From Spirochaetota bacterium (lineage in GTDB: Bacteria > Spirochaetota > Spirochaetia > Sphaerochaetales > Sphaerochaetaceae), in the NCBI GenBank assembly GCA_023401595.1, contig JAEXDQ010000030.1, positions 57,134-121,133 on the forward strand: DNA of 64,000 bases. The letters run 5' to 3'. Made by a program: the position numbers and the translations under genes. Positions 34,891-44,862 of this stretch are shown in pieces. Numbering within the stretch: position 1 is the stretch's first letter; each line of letters opens with the position of its first letter. Under the pieces are notes generated by a model. That model ran no database searches. It was not told the DNA's origin and saw nothing but the letters and a program-made list of their open reading frames with translations.

Positions 34891-34940
34891 TGTCTGTTTT
34901 CCTCCAGATAGTGTTTTTTCCAATACATCCTTTCGTAAGA

Positions 34941-34968
34941 ATTATACTCTGAAAATGATTTATTACAA
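34941..34968 (-). promoter_or_regulatory. Promoter of mscL
   Basis: On the minus strand: TTGTAA, 16-bp spacer, TATAAT; about 50 bp before the start codon. Confidence 0.6.
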
Positions 34969-35361
34969 GCATGACTGAATCCGCATGGGACGGGGTTCGA
35001 GATGGATGAGCGGCAACGCAATCCTCCGCACCGATCTTCCGCCCCTCATGCCCATCCGAGTCAGTATGTATGACGGCAGGTTGTGTATCACGGATGATAT
35101 GCTCAAGACGGGCGTTTACAGCGGCATGACCCGTTCGCGCGCCGACATGATGTACGCACCGGCATGATGTACTACGCATAGGGCAGACGTCGGCTTGTTG
35201 CGGGCTGGGGATTATCCATCGTTCGGCAAATCGTGGATGGCCTGGGAGGGCCTACGCGCCGCGGGGGAGGCGAGCAAGGGGCGATGAAGGTTCTCCGGAC
35301 GTGCGTCGTTCGGACGCCGCCGGAGCGTTCATCATCACCCCCGTCAAGAATCCTGGAAGGC
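34969..35361. other. Intergenic, no gene seen
   Basis: Open frames here are short and have no motif. No clear terminator for rlmKL was found in this stretch. Confidence 0.4.
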
Positions 35362-37608
35362 TCAGTCCAGGGGCTTCTTCAGTATGGCCTTGCGGATGGT
35401 GCGGATTTCGGGCTGGGCCTTCTGCGGCGTCACCTTCCGGTGTCGGATCAGGAAGCACTTGTGGATCTTTTCATCCCGTTTGAAATCGTCCCCAATCGTT
35501 TCCAGCGAGATGTCCTGGACGTCGAACTGCTCATAGAGCCGTTCGTCCAACTGGAATCTCCTGTAGTTGTTCGAGAAGATGAGCGTACCGTTTTTCTCCA
35601 GGTGCATCATGCAAGCGCGTATCAGCTTGACCTGGTCCTGGTCTACGTCGAAGGTCCTCCGGCTCTTGCTGTTGCTGAAAGTCGGGGGATCGCAGAAGAT
35701 CAGGTCGAACCTGTCGTAGGTGTCGAACAGCCATTCGATACAGTCTCCCCGGTAGAAGAAATGGTTCATGCCGGTGAACCCGTTGAGCTCCATGTTCTTC
35801 AACGCCCAGTCGAGGTATGTGCTGGAGGCATCGACGCTGACGGTACTGACGGCCTTGCCCGCCGCGGCGTATGCTGTCGCGGTCCCTGTGTAGCAGAATA
35901 GGTTGAGGAACCGTTTGCCTTCGGCCATTTCCCTGATCATGCGGCGTACCGGCCGGTGGTCCAGGAATATCCCCGTGTCAAGGTAATCGGTAAAATTCAC
36001 CATGAACTTCAATCCGTTCTCACGCATGATGAAAAACCTGTTTGAGGCTCCTAGCTTCTCATACTGGCTGAGGCCCTTCTGCTGAGTCCTCTGTTTGACG
36101 AATATCAGATCCCTGTCGATGCCGGTCACCCGTTCGGTAGCGTCTATCAGCTCCTCAAGACGCCTGATGGCGTCGTCCGGATCGATGGATGATGGAGCCG
36201 CATACTCCTGTAGCGATATCCACCGGTTTTCGTACAAGTCGATCGCCGCCGAGTATTCGGGCATATCGGCGTCGTAGATGCGGTAGCTGGATACGTTCTG
36301 TTCTGCCATCAGCGGCTTGAGCGCCGCGAGATTCTTCCTCAGTCGGTTCGCGGCCATTTCAGCGCCGGGGGTGAGGGGGGCCGCGAGACGTTCCCGCCGT
36401 TTCTGCTCCGCCTTCGCTATCATCTCGGCCCGCTCTTCCTCAGTGAATACATAGTAGTGGGCGATCTGGCAGGATATGCCGCCGTTGAACAACGTATTGG
36501 TCCTGTCCGGCTTCATGTCCACATAGGAAAGCAGCTGCTGGTCCCCGCAGAGGATCGCGATCTTCCAGCCGGCGAACAGACTGTTGAACTGGCGGCCCAT
36601 GGCGATATACAGCGTTTCAATGTTTTCGTCCTCCAACCGTACCCCATAGGGAGGGTCTGTGACGATATAGCCGCATTTCGCCGGTACATCCTCAATGGCG
36701 ATCTCCCTGATATCGTGTTGGGCGAATTCAATGATATCGTCTACACCCGCTGCCTGCGCATTCGTCCTGGCGATCTTCAGCGCTTTGGGATCCTTGTCCC
36801 AGGCATATATGCGCACCTTGCGTTTTCGTCCCTCTTCTTGGCGGGCCGCCGCTTCATCCAGTATGTCTTCCCAGATATCAGGATCATGGATCGGCAGCTT
36901 GAAGAACGCGAACTTGCTGGTGTTCAGAAGTCCGGGAGCCGTATCGGTCGCTATCCATGCGGCCTCTATGCAGATGGTTCCCGAACCGCAGAACGGGTCG
37001 AGCAATGCCCCCGGACCGTTCTCTCCGTCCAACGACTTGTACCAGTCGGAGCGATAGAGCAGGGCGGCGGCGATGTATTCGGTGAGTATGGCGTCGGTCT
37101 GCATCTTCCTATAGCCCCGTTTATGCAGCGACTTGCCGGAGAAATCGACGTACCAGACAACACGCTCGCCGTCCACGTGGATATGAAACGTCATGTCAGG
37201 GGCGTCCCGATCCACGTTCGGCCTTTTGTCCTCGAAATGCTCCCTGATCCGGTCAACGATCGCGTCCTTCACCCTCAGCGCGGCGAAATGCGAATTCTTG
37301 AGCCAGCGGCAGTCCGTGACCGTCTCCGTCACGGCGAACGTATTTTCCGGCGTGAGCCAGTTCTCCCATGGAATCTGGATGGAAGAATCGTAGAGTTCGT
37401 CGGCGCTGGTCACGCTCTCATCCTGAAAAAGGGCGAGCAATACCCGTGTCGCGGTCCTCGTCCAGAGGCAGAAGCGGTATGCGGTGGCGAGATCCGCCTC
37501 GAATTCGACGCCTCCGTTGGTGACATATACATTCGTCGAGCCCGCCTGACGGGCCTCCATCTCTACGAGATCGTTCTGATTGGCAGAAGCCGTAGCATAC
37601 AATATCAT
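35362..37608 (-). CDS. rlmL: Bifunctional 23S rRNA guanine methyltransferase RlmKL
   Basis: 748 residues. An N-terminal THUMP region (about 1-160) is followed by an N2-guanine methyltransferase domain with D-P-F-C-G-S-G-T near 205 and the catalytic D-P-P-Y near 320. The C-terminal half is a second methyltransferase with L-N-L-F-C-Y-T-G-T-A-T near 570 and D-P-P-T-F-S near 650. This matches fused RlmL/RlmK, which methylates G2445 (N2) and G2069 (N7) of 23S rRNA in E. coli numbering. Last gene in the minus-strand run after hslO. Confidence 0.92.
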   Translation of the reverse strand: MILYATASANQNDLVEMEARQAGSTNVYVTNGGVEFEADLATAYRFCLWTRTATRVLLALFQDESVTSADELYDSSIQIPWENWLTPENTFAVTETVTDCRWLKNSHFAALRVKDAIVDRIREHFEDKRPNVDRDAPDMTFHIHVDGERVVWYVDFSGKSLHKRGYRKMQTDAILTEYIAAALLYRSDWYKSLDGENGPGALLDPFCGSGTICIEAAWIATDTAPGLLNTSKFAFFKLPIHDPDIWEDILDEAAARQEEGRKRKVRIYAWDKDPKALKIARTNAQAAGVDDIIEFAQHDIREIAIEDVPAKCGYIVTDPPYGVRLEDENIETLYIAMGRQFNSLFAGWKIAILCGDQQLLSYVDMKPDRTNTLFNGGISCQIAHYYVFTEEERAEMIAKAEQKRRERLAAPLTPGAEMAANRLRKNLAALKPLMAEQNVSSYRIYDADMPEYSAAIDLYENRWISLQEYAAPSSIDPDDAIRRLEELIDATERVTGIDRDLIFVKQRTQQKGLSQYEKLGASNRFFIMRENGLKFMVNFTDYLDTGIFLDHRPVRRMIREMAEGKRFLNLFCYTGTATAYAAAGKAVSTVSVDASSTYLDWALKNMELNGFTGMNHFFYRGDCIEWLFDTYDRFDLIFCDPPTFSNSKSRRTFDVDQDQVKLIRACMMHLEKNGTLIFSNNYRRFQLDERLYEQFDVQDISLETIGDDFKRDEKIHKCFLIRHRKVTPQKAQPEIRTIRKAILKKPLD

Positions 37609-37650
37609 CTTCTCTCCCTACCTGAAAGCAATGTTAATTTCTGTGCGTCA

Positions 37651-38604
37651 TTATTCAGCATGATGTCCTGATTTGAACAAATCATGCAGTTCTTTCTTGT
37701 CAAAGCTGTAGATTGTACCACAGTTGAAGCATTCCAACTGCAACGGGAACGGTCCTTGCTCGATGATTTCCCGTTTCTCCTTGTCCGGTAGGCCGCAGAG
37801 ATATCCCTCGAAGTGCTTCCTGTCGCAGGGGCACGAAAAACCGACGGCCAGACGGGCGAGATGCTCAGGCTTTTCACTTGCGAATTCCTGGAGGACATAT
37901 TCCTTGATCGTCGTTCCCGCCGCGAGCGTCCTGCCGATAGGGGCGAGCTTCGGAGCCAGTCCCTGGAGTCTGTCCAAGGTATCGTCAGGACAACCCGGCA
38001 TGGCCTGGAGGAACAAGCCGCCCGCTCCGGCGACCCGGCCTTCCTTGTCGAACTGGATGCTCAGCGAGAACAGGCTGGGCGTCTGTTCCGACTGGCGGTA
38101 ATATGCCGCGAGATCCTGGGCGAGGTTACCGTACTGGAGCATGACCTGACCCGTGAACGGCTGTCCGCTCCCCTCGATCAGCTTGGTGATGGTAAGGAAG
38201 CCGGGGCCGTAGAACATGGAGAGGTCGAAGCTTTCCAACGGCTTGTCTACCGGAATCGGTACGTTCTTAAGATATCCCCGTACCGCTCCGCAGGCCCAAG
38301 CCTCCACATAGACGCCCCCGATGGGGCCTCCGCATTCAATGGTGAGCTGGATACGGTCGTTGTCCTTCACCGTGGAGGCGAGCAGGCCTCCCGCGATATA
38401 GGCTTGACCCAGGACTACGGTCTCCAAGATGCCCAGGCCATGGTTCGCGCGCATCTGGTTGACCATTACGGTTCCCTGCAAGGCCGTCAGACGAACCTTG
38501 CCGTCGTCCAAAAGAAACACCTCCCTGCCGTCATCGGACAAGGAGGCGAGATGTTCAATCAATACAGGATCTTCAATTTGTTTTCGAAACACCTTCGTCT
38601 CCAT
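37651..38604 (-). CDS. hslO: Redox-regulated chaperone Hsp33
   Basis: 317 residues from ATG 38604; a TTG four codons upstream is possible. The C-terminal zinc switch is complete: C-P-C-D near residue 255 and C-F-N-C-G near 297. Oxidation of these Cys activates the chaperone, which then holds unfolded proteins. The N-terminal fold (G-T-V-M-V-N-Q-M-R, G-G-P-I-G-G-V) fits the family. It lies between ftsH and rlmKL on the same strand. Confidence 0.93.
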   Translation of the reverse strand: METKVFRKQIEDPVLIEHLASLSDDGREVFLLDDGKVRLTALQGTVMVNQMRANHGLGILETVVLGQAYIAGGLLASTVKDNDRIQLTIECGGPIGGVYVEAWACGAVRGYLKNVPIPVDKPLESFDLSMFYGPGFLTITKLIEGSGQPFTGQVMLQYGNLAQDLAAYYRQSEQTPSLFSLSIQFDKEGRVAGAGGLFLQAMPGCPDDTLDRLQGLAPKLAPIGRTLAAGTTIKEYVLQEFASEKPEHLARLAVGFSCPCDRKHFEGYLCGLPDKEKREIIEQGPFPLQLECFNCGTIYSFDKKELHDLFKSGHHAE

Positions 38605-38767
38605 CGGTAGCGGCAACTGCCCGGTATCATCCCGACACAGCGCTCAGCGGCTGAATATATCCCACATGGCGCCGCTACCTGTTCATTCATATATTGTCCG
38701 CCGCCGAAGACCAAGGACGATTTCGTATCGTGTCTTGGCCGGCAGGCCGGACTCTGTCGGAAACAGC

Positions 38768-40789
38768 TTAGACAATGACCTCGTTTTTGGCAATAGCTTC
38801 GAACTCGGATCCTTCGATTACTTCGTTTTCAAGCAACCTGCCGGTGATCTTCTCCAACGCGGCGCGATTCTTCTCAAGCTTTCCCTTGACGATATCGTAC
38901 CGTTCGTTGACGATCCTTGCCGTCTCCGTGTCGATATATTCCTGCGCTTTCTCCGAATACTCCCTCGCTCCGGCCACACCGGCGATACCGCTTTGCGTCG
39001 TCGGCAACGTAATGTTGCGGTATTTGTCGCTCATGCCGAATTCGGTGATCATCCTGCGGACCAAGTCGCTCGCACGGCTTATGTCGTTGCCTGCGCCGGT
39101 GGATATCTCCCCGAACACGACGTCTTCCGCCGCTCGCCCGCCGAGCAACGTATCGATGTTCCCCAGCAGCTCGCTCTCAGAGAGAAGGAACCGGTCCTCG
39201 GTGGGGTATTGGAGCGTGTATCCCAATGCGCCGAGCCCCCTGGGAATGATCGATATCTTCGATACCGGTTGCGCTCCGGGCGTCATGTAGGCGGTCAGGG
39301 CGTGCCCCGTCTCATGGTATGCGACTTTTTTCCGTTCGTCCTCGGTAAGTATCCTGCTCTTGCGCTGGAGCCCCGCCACGGATTTCTCGATGGCTTCCTC
39401 AAGGTCCGACTGGTTGACTCTCTTGCGACCGGCACGGACCGCCATCAAGGCCGCTTCGTTGGCGATATTCGCGAGATCGGCGCCTGCAAGCCCCGCCGCC
39501 GCTTGAGCGATCTTCCTCAGGTCGACGTCCGTAGCCAGTTTGATGTTCTTCGTATGGATCTTGAGGATCGCCACGCGCCCTTCGAGGTCGGGCTTGTCGA
39601 TCAACACCTGGCGGTCGAAACGTCCTGGACGGAGCAGGGCGGGATCGAGTATCTCCGGCCTGTTGGTCGCGGCGAGGATAATGACCCCCGTGCGGGAATC
39701 AAAGCCGTCCATCTCGACCAGCAGCTGGTTGAGGGTCTGTTCCCGTTCGTCGTTGCCGCCGATGCCCGCCGATACTCGGGATCGTCCTATCGCGTCAATT
39801 TCGTCGATGAAGATGATACACGGGGAATTCTCCCTGGCCTGCCGGAACAGGTCCCTGACCCTTGCGGCTCCGACGCCGACGAACATCTCGACGAAATCCG
39901 CGCCGCTCATCTTGAAGAACGGTACGCCGGCTTCTCCTGCGACCGCCTTCGCCAACAGGGTCTTTCCCGTTCCGGGAGGACCTACCAGCAACACGCCCTT
40001 CGGTATCTTGCCGCCGATTTCGGTATACTTGTCGGGATGCTTGAGGAAATCGACGACCTCTTCCAGCTCGTATTTGCTTTCATCGGCCCCCGCCACATCG
40101 GAGAACCGTACTCCGGTATCTCCCTCCGCGACGATCTTCGCCTTGTTCTGGTTAAAGGAAAGCACACCCTGTCCTCCCTGTCCCATTTTCGCGAACAGGA
40201 ATCTCCATAACAGGAAGAATAGCGCGAAAGGCAGTATCCAGCTCAACAGCGTCGAGACCAGCCCCGGTCTTGCGGGCGCCGTAGCGTAGTATTCAACCCC
40301 CATCTCGTCCAGCAGGGGAATCAACGACGGGTCGTCCAGGGAATAAGTGGAGTAGGCCGTCGGGGCCGGAACCGTCGGGTCCGTGGAACCGGTCCTCGAT
40401 GTGTTCATGTTGAACAGCGACAGCGAGGTTTTGAAATCTTCTACGATCTGTCCCTTCGAATAGGTGTAGCCGATATACTGGTCGCTTTCTATCGCCACCC
40501 GTTTGATGGTGCCGTTCTTGATCAGGCTCTTGAACTGGTTGTAGTCCACCGATGTGACATTGCTGTTCTGCGAGAAAAAGAAGCTGTTGATCAGCATCAG
40601 CGCCATGAGGATGATGAAGAAATACCAGAAGGAGAACTTGAATTTCTTTTTCGTCCCGGGATCTACCCCGCCTTTGTGTATTCCCGGCTCTTCGGAGAAC
40701 TTGTTTTTCTTTTTGTCGTCCTGTCCGTTCTGTGATGCGTAATGCCGCTCGAGGTTCTCTATTTCGTTCGGATTGTTTTCTGTTGCCAT
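38768..40789 (-). CDS. ftsH: ATP-dependent zinc metalloprotease FtsH
   Basis: 673 residues. A charged cytosolic N-terminal extension (1-50) precedes membrane helix 1 (53-72), a periplasmic loop of about 105 residues and helix 2 (178-198). The AAA+ domain follows with Walker A G-P-P-G-T-G-K-T at 270-277, Walker B I-I-F-I-D-E-I-D and the second region of homology [15 protein letters not shown]. The protease domain carries H-E-T-G-H. It degrades damaged or regulatory membrane and cytosolic proteins. The N-terminal extension is longer than in E. coli. Confidence 0.96.
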   Translation of the reverse strand: MATENNPNEIENLERHYASQNGQDDKKKNKFSEEPGIHKGGVDPGTKKKFKFSFWYFFIILMALMLINSFFFSQNSNVTSVDYNQFKSLIKNGTIKRVAIESDQYIGYTYSKGQIVEDFKTSLSLFNMNTSRTGSTDPTVPAPTAYSTYSLDDPSLIPLLDEMGVEYYATAPARPGLVSTLLSWILPFALFFLLWRFLFAKMGQGGQGVLSFNQNKAKIVAEGDTGVRFSDVAGADESKYELEEVVDFLKHPDKYTEIGGKIPKGVLLVGPPGTGKTLLAKAVAGEAGVPFFKMSGADFVEMFVGVGAARVRDLFRQARENSPCIIFIDEIDAIGRSRVSAGIGGNDEREQTLNQLLVEMDGFDSRTGVIILAATNRPEILDPALLRPGRFDRQVLIDKPDLEGRVAILKIHTKNIKLATDVDLRKIAQAAAGLAGADLANIANEAALMAVRAGRKRVNQSDLEEAIEKSVAGLQRKSRILTEDERKKVAYHETGHALTAYMTPGAQPVSKISIIPRGLGALGYTLQYPTEDRFLLSESELLGNIDTLLGGRAAEDVVFGEISTGAGNDISRASDLVRRMITEFGMSDKYRNITLPTTQSGIAGVAGAREYSEKAQEYIDTETARIVNERYDIVKGKLEKNRAALEKITGRLLENEVIEGSEFEAIAKNEVIV

Positions 40790-40853
40790 GTGTCTCCCTT
40801 CCGGTCCGTCTGGAAACGGACTTCCTCATGGGTATAAAAGAGGATATATGAAA

Positions 40854-40882
40854 AGTATACTCATGGTTGTCGAAATCGGCAA
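40854..40882 (-). promoter_or_regulatory. Promoter of ftsH
   Basis: On the minus strand: TTGCCG, 17-bp spacer, TATACT. Its start would be about 58 bp upstream of the ftsH start codon. Confidence 0.55.
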
Positions 40883-40983
40883 TTTGCTTTACCCCCGTAT
40901 CGGATTAATTCCGCATTAATTTTTTCTATCCGGCGTTGGTTCCGTCCGCTTGCCGGAATGCAAGTCGAGTCTTTACATGATTC

Positions 40984-41121
40984 GATGCGGGATACGCGAC
41001 GTGCCGTGAGGCGTGACGCGATGGATGATGCGAGGGGCGGTGCGATGGATGAGGCGAGGGGCGATGCGAAGGACGACGTGAAGGACGACGTGATGGATGA
41101 CGTGAAGCCTCAACGTGAAGG
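40984..41121. repeat. Degenerate GATG/GACG repeat tract with 12-bp and 24-bp tandems
   Basis: Two near-copies of a 24-bp unit (GCGATGGATGATGCGAGGGG then GCGATGGATGAGGCGAGGGG) are followed by three near-copies of a 12-bp unit (GACGACGTGAAG, GACGACGTGATG, GATGACGTGAAG). The tract lies in the 618-bp gap between divergent ftsH and the TolC-like gene. Peptides predicted from either strand are low-complexity and are rejected as genes. It resembles the tract at 10067-10203. Confidence 0.75.
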
Positions 41122-41166
41122 ATAAGGCGCGGCGGTGAACCTGACGGATTCTCTTGTTCCTCTTCG

Positions 41167-41190
41167 TATTTCGCAGTATATTGTGAAATA
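41167..41190. promoter_or_regulatory. Inverted repeat, possible enhancer site for the NtrC-type activator
   Basis: Arms TATTTCGCA and TGTGAAATA (one mismatch) with a 6-bp spacer, about 207 bp upstream of the predicted sigma-54 transcript start. Symmetry and distance fit an activator site. A second symmetrical element, TGTGA-N7-TCACA, lies at 41330-41346. Confidence 0.45.
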
Positions 41191-41358
41191 ATTGCTCAGT
41201 GTGTGTGTTTTTCCTACGATACCTGCTAACGATTTGCACGGATGCTGTCCATTGGTGCGCAAGAAATACCGCTTATCGACAGGACCATCCGCGACATGTG
41301 GACGGGATATATGGTGATTGTGTGTATTTTGTGATTTTTCTTCACATTCCGGTTGCCG

Positions 41359-41375
41359 TTGGCATGTGTTTTGCA
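41359..41375 (+). promoter_or_regulatory. Sigma-54 promoter of the MacAB-like export operon
   Basis: TTGGCATGTGTTTTGCA: the -24 GG (41361-41362) and -12 GC (41373-41374) are exactly 10 bases apart. Flanking bases match the YTGGCAC-N5-TTGCW consensus with one change. The predicted start is near 41386, 22 bp before the first gene. The operon ends with a sigma-54 activator gene. A TATAAT at 41390-41395 has no -35 partner. Confidence 0.75.
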
Positions 41376-41407
41376 CATCATGAGGTACGTATAATGAGAG
41401 GCATGTT

Positions 41408-42871
41408 ATGAAAACATCTACGAAACGCCGGTACGTCGGGCTCCTGCTGGCGACCTGCTGCGCGCTGTCGCCGTTGTTCGCGGTCGAACTGGATCAGTTG
41501 ATGTCCATGGCAAAGGAGAGAAGCCCGCAGATGCAGACCTACCTCCTGACCAAACAGAACAGTGAAATCGCCAATACGCTTACGGATACCAAGGATGCGC
41601 TCGGCATAGAGGTGTCTTCCGGCAATACGACGGTAGCGTATACACAGGAAACGACGAACGCCACGACTGGGCGGACCACTCCCGGCTATATCGCCACATC
41701 GACCAGCCCGTCGATCACCTTTACGTTGCCGAACGACGGCAAGACGAAGATTTCGATAGGATCCGGCGCCGGAGTGAATTTCCTCGACGGGGGAGGGCGA
41801 TCCTATTCGCTGACGCCTACCGTCGCGGCCTCCCATACGTTCACGTTCGGTGAAACGGGAGACGCCCGTTCCGACCTGTTGTATTCCCAGAACGCGCTGC
41901 TGGCTAGCCAGACCTATTCCAACAGCGTCCTGAATTTTGAAAACCAAGTATATCAGAGACTTTCATCGATCCTGGCTTTGGAGCAGCAGATCCTTTCGAC
42001 GCAGAAGAAAATCGACGACCTGCGGACTTCGATGGACAATGCGATCAAGCTGGGGACGACCGCCAAGGATACGGTGGCCTACCGCAACCAGGAACTCCAG
42101 CTGACGTCATACCAGAACACGCTGGACAACCTCATGCTCTCCCATACCTACAACCTGGAGCTATACGAGGCCCTGACGGGACTGGCCTACGAACCCGTGA
42201 CCGGTATCCGTGAGGTTTCGTTGGATTTCACCCCCTTGCCGTCCGGGAACACCTCTGTGGTCCTCAAACAGCTTTCATTGCAGATAGCGCAAGAGGACTT
42301 GAAGATAGAGAAGGCGCGGCAGACCAACACGACCCTTGGGATCAATGGGACGGTAGGCACCCCGGTAACGAGGACGAACGGACAGAATTCCTATTCCCTC
42401 AGCGGTTCCGCGGGGGCGACGCTCGCTGGTTCCGGCTTTTCCGTCTCGGCCTCTACAAAAATGGATTATTCGATTACCAACGACAAGTTCTCCCCGTCGG
42501 TCACAGTCGCCGGCACCTGGAAGAACAACGCGGGGCAGACCTCCGATACCATGAAGCTGCAACAGCTGGAGAACAAGGTCCTCCTCGCCCAGCTCGCCTA
42601 CGAGGAGGCGTTGCTTTCCTATCAAACCAGCGCCGTCTCGTTGCAGAACGACGTCCAGAACTGGAACCTGTCCCTGGCTCAGCAGAAGGGCCTGATGGAA
42701 TACCATAAACAGCTTCTGGCGCAGAATGAAATCTTGCTTGAAAAAGGGCTGGGCAAGCAGTCGGAAGTGGACAATGTGAAGTTCACCATTGAACAGGACC
42801 AATATGATCTGGACAAACTGTTGCTGGACGGCCTGGTGTTGGAAAACAAAGTCCGTATGATCCGGCTATAA
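41408..42871 (+). CDS. TolC-like outer-membrane efflux protein
   Basis: 487 residues with a signal peptide (residues 1-25, ending P-L-F-A). Two halves rich in coiled coil (for example L-E-Q-Q-I-L-S-T-Q-K-K-I-D-D-L near 190 and Y-D-L-D-K-L-L-L near 460) fit the outer-membrane factor fold, with beta-rich stretches between. Sequence similarity to the other TolC-like protein at 22339 is low, so the two exporters have separate ducts. It is the first gene of an operon with MacA- and MacB-like proteins and is preceded by a sigma-54 promoter. Confidence 0.75.
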   Translation: MKTSTKRRYVGLLLATCCALSPLFAVELDQLMSMAKERSPQMQTYLLTKQNSEIANTLTDTKDALGIEVSSGNTTVAYTQETTNATTGRTTPGYIATSTSPSITFTLPNDGKTKISIGSGAGVNFLDGGGRSYSLTPTVAASHTFTFGETGDARSDLLYSQNALLASQTYSNSVLNFENQVYQRLSSILALEQQILSTQKKIDDLRTSMDNAIKLGTTAKDTVAYRNQELQLTSYQNTLDNLMLSHTYNLELYEALTGLAYEPVTGIREVSLDFTPLPSGNTSVVLKQLSLQIAQEDLKIEKARQTNTTLGINGTVGTPVTRTNGQNSYSLSGSAGATLAGSGFSVSASTKMDYSITNDKFSPSVTVAGTWKNNAGQTSDTMKLQQLENKVLLAQLAYEEALLSYQTSAVSLQNDVQNWNLSLAQQKGLMEYHKQLLAQNEILLEKGLGKQSEVDNVKFTIEQDQYDLDKLLLDGLVLENKVRMIRL

Positions 42872-42893
42872 GACAAGGAGTGGATGAAAGACC

Positions 42894-44033
42894 ATGGCTA
42901 GGAATAAAGACAAGAACAACGCACCTGTTTCCACGGAGGATCAGGTCCGCGGTACATTACGCCGCCGCATGGCTCGTAAACGAGTGAAGAAGACGATCAT
43001 CTGGATCCTCGTCATCGCGATCGTCATGGGCGGATATTATCTCTACGATTTCTATAAGAAGAACAGCCGGTTGCCATGGGCGGCGGCGAAACCGGCGGTG
43101 TCCCTGTACACGACCGAAGAGGCGAAGGTCTATGAAAGCACCTATAACACGACGATAGACCTGTCGGGCTATGTAGCGCCGTTCGAGGAACAGAAGGTTA
43201 AGTTTCGTTCCACCGGCGCTATCACCGGCGTGTATGTCAAGGCCGGACAGTCGGTGAAGAAAGGTGATCTGCTCGTGACGATCGACGATACGAACCAGCA
43301 GTATGTGCTTGCCAATCTCGAATCGCAGATTGAACAAGCCAAGATCGAAGGCAGCGCCCGTTCGTTGAAGCTGCTGGAGCTACAGAAGAAGACCGCCGAG
43401 AACAACCTCGACTATACCCGGTCATACGCCAATTTCGATGGAGTCGTGGCTTCCGTCGATGTGTCGGTCGGCGACTATTTCGAAGCGGGGGCCTCCGCCA
43501 TGACGGTGATCAACCGCAGCAAGCTCAAGGCTACCGTGGAGATCGACGAGATAGACATGCAGTATGTCAAGCTCGGACAGAAGGCTGTGCTTACGTTCGA
43601 TTCCCTGCCGGGACAAAACGTTGAAGCCATCGTGACATACATCCCTATGATAGGACGCTATACGACCCAAGGGATCGGGGTGATGGATGTAAAGATCACC
43701 ATAGACGATCCTCCCGCCGGTCTCGCTCCCGGCTATACCTTTGAGGGGCGGATCGACGTAGAAGGCGAGATATCCATGGTATTGGTCCCCCAGGCGGCGG
43801 TCACTACCCGCAGGGGTACCAGCACCGTCGAGAAGAAGATGTCCGACGGTTCCACGCAGACGGTTACGGTCTCCGTGAAATACCTTGGGGAGGGGCTCTG
43901 CCAGGTATTGGGCGGCACTCTGAAAGTAGGGGATACGGTAATCGTCAAGAAATCGACGTTGCCGTCCGATTCCGTCTCGAGCATGATGGTGTCCGTGGAC
44001 GGGCCGGCTCCCGACGGCCCTGGACCGCGTTGA
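42894..44033 (+). CDS. MacA-like periplasmic adaptor (membrane fusion protein)
   Basis: 379 residues. An N-terminal charged stretch is followed by one membrane helix (residues about 29-47). Lipoyl half-motif I-T-G-V-Y-V-K-A-G-Q-S-V-K-K-G-D-L-L is followed by a short helical hairpin (about 130-170) and the second half-motif F-D-G-V-V-A-S-V-D-V-S-V-G-D-Y. A beta-barrel domain comes next. It joins the ABC permease to the outer-membrane duct. AAGGAG is 13 bp before the ATG, a little far, but a stop codon blocks earlier starts. Confidence 0.82.
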   Translation: MARNKDKNNAPVSTEDQVRGTLRRRMARKRVKKTIIWILVIAIVMGGYYLYDFYKKNSRLPWAAAKPAVSLYTTEEAKVYESTYNTTIDLSGYVAPFEEQKVKFRSTGAITGVYVKAGQSVKKGDLLVTIDDTNQQYVLANLESQIEQAKIEGSARSLKLLELQKKTAENNLDYTRSYANFDGVVASVDVSVGDYFEAGASAMTVINRSKLKATVEIDEIDMQYVKLGQKAVLTFDSLPGQNVEAIVTYIPMIGRYTTQGIGVMDVKITIDDPPAGLAPGYTFEGRIDVEGEISMVLVPQAAVTTRRGTSTVEKKMSDGSTQTVTVSVKYLGEGLCQVLGGTLKVGDTVIVKKSTLPSDSVSSMMVSVDGPAPDGPGPR

Positions 44034-44048
44034 CGGAGACAAGCTGAA

Positions 44049-44861
44049 ATGGATGAAAGCATGAAAGATATAGAGGCGTCGCCGTATGGGGCGCGGCCTG
44101 TCGCGTCCAAGCCTGCGTCTGGGTTGCGGACAGATCCCGTGTCGCCTCCAGCCGCCGGGGGCATGTCCGCGCAGACCCCTCCGCCGCAGCGAAGGCCGAT
44201 CATTACGCTGAGGGACGTGAAACGGTACTTCATGGTCGGTGATTTCGTCGTGAGGGCCTTGGACGGTGTGTCGTTGGACATCCAGAAGGGGGATTTCGCG
44301 GCGATCATGGGCCCCTCCGGCTCAGGAAAGTCAACCATGATGAACCTGATTGGGTGCCTGGACACCCCTACGAGCGGAGATATACGGATAGACGGCGAGG
44401 ATACGTCGGGCATGAATGAAACGGAGCTGGCGTTCGTCCGCAACCAGAAGGTCGGGTTCGTGTTCCAGCAGTTCAACCTGCTGGGAAAGCTCTCCGCTTT
44501 GGAAAACGTGGTCACTCCGCTGCTCTATGCGGGCATATCCGTCAAGGAGAGGAAGGAACGCGCCATGACTGCGTTGGAACGGGTAGGACTGTCCGATAGA
44601 ATGAAGCACCGGCCCAATGAATTGTCCGGAGGTCAGAAGCAACGGGTGGCCATCGCCCGGGCCTTGGTGAACAATCCCGCGATCCTGCTGGCGGACGAGC
44701 CTACCGGCGCGTTGGATTCCAACACCGGCAACCAGATCATGGAACTGTTCGAGGAACTGAACAGCGAAGGCCGTACCGTCGTGTTCGTCACCCATGACCG
44801 CGAACTCGGCATGAGATGCCACAGGCAGATCCGCATCCGCGACGGACTGCTGGAGGAATGA
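44049..44861 (+). CDS. MacB/LolD-type ABC transporter ATPase
   Basis: 270 residues. The first 50 are a Pro-rich extension not usual in the family. After it, Walker A G-P-S-G-S-G-K-S-T, signature L-S-G-G-Q-K-Q-R, Walker B I-L-L-A-D-E-P-T-G-A-L-D and the H-D switch are intact. In E. coli MacB the ATPase and permease are one chain; here they are two genes 1 bp apart. It powers export together with the next protein. Confidence 0.92.
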   Translation: MDESMKDIEASPYGARPVASKPASGLRTDPVSPPAAGGMSAQTPPPQRRPIITLRDVKRYFMVGDFVVRALDGVSLDIQKGDFAAIMGPSGSGKSTMMNLIGCLDTPTSGDIRIDGEDTSGMNETELAFVRNQKVGFVFQQFNLLGKLSALENVVTPLLYAGISVKERKERAMTALERVGLSDRMKHRPNELSGGQKQRVAIARALVNNPAILLADEPTGALDSNTGNQIMELFEELNSEGRTVVFVTHDRELGMRCHRQIRIRDGLLEE

Positions 44862-44862
44862 C

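Noticed and set aside
36457..37671. 404-residue plus-strand open frame
   Set aside because: Antisense to rlmKL, which has two intact methyltransferase domains.
38429..40210. 593-residue plus-strand open frame
   Set aside because: Antisense to ftsH and hslO.
41330..41346. TGTGA-N7-TCACA as a CRP site
   Set aside because: CRP needs a 6-bp spacer. The sigma-54 context makes another role more likely.
41390..41395. TATAAT as the main promoter of the export operon
   Set aside because: No -35 partner at 16-18 bp, and the start would fall almost on the ATG; the sigma-54 element fits better.
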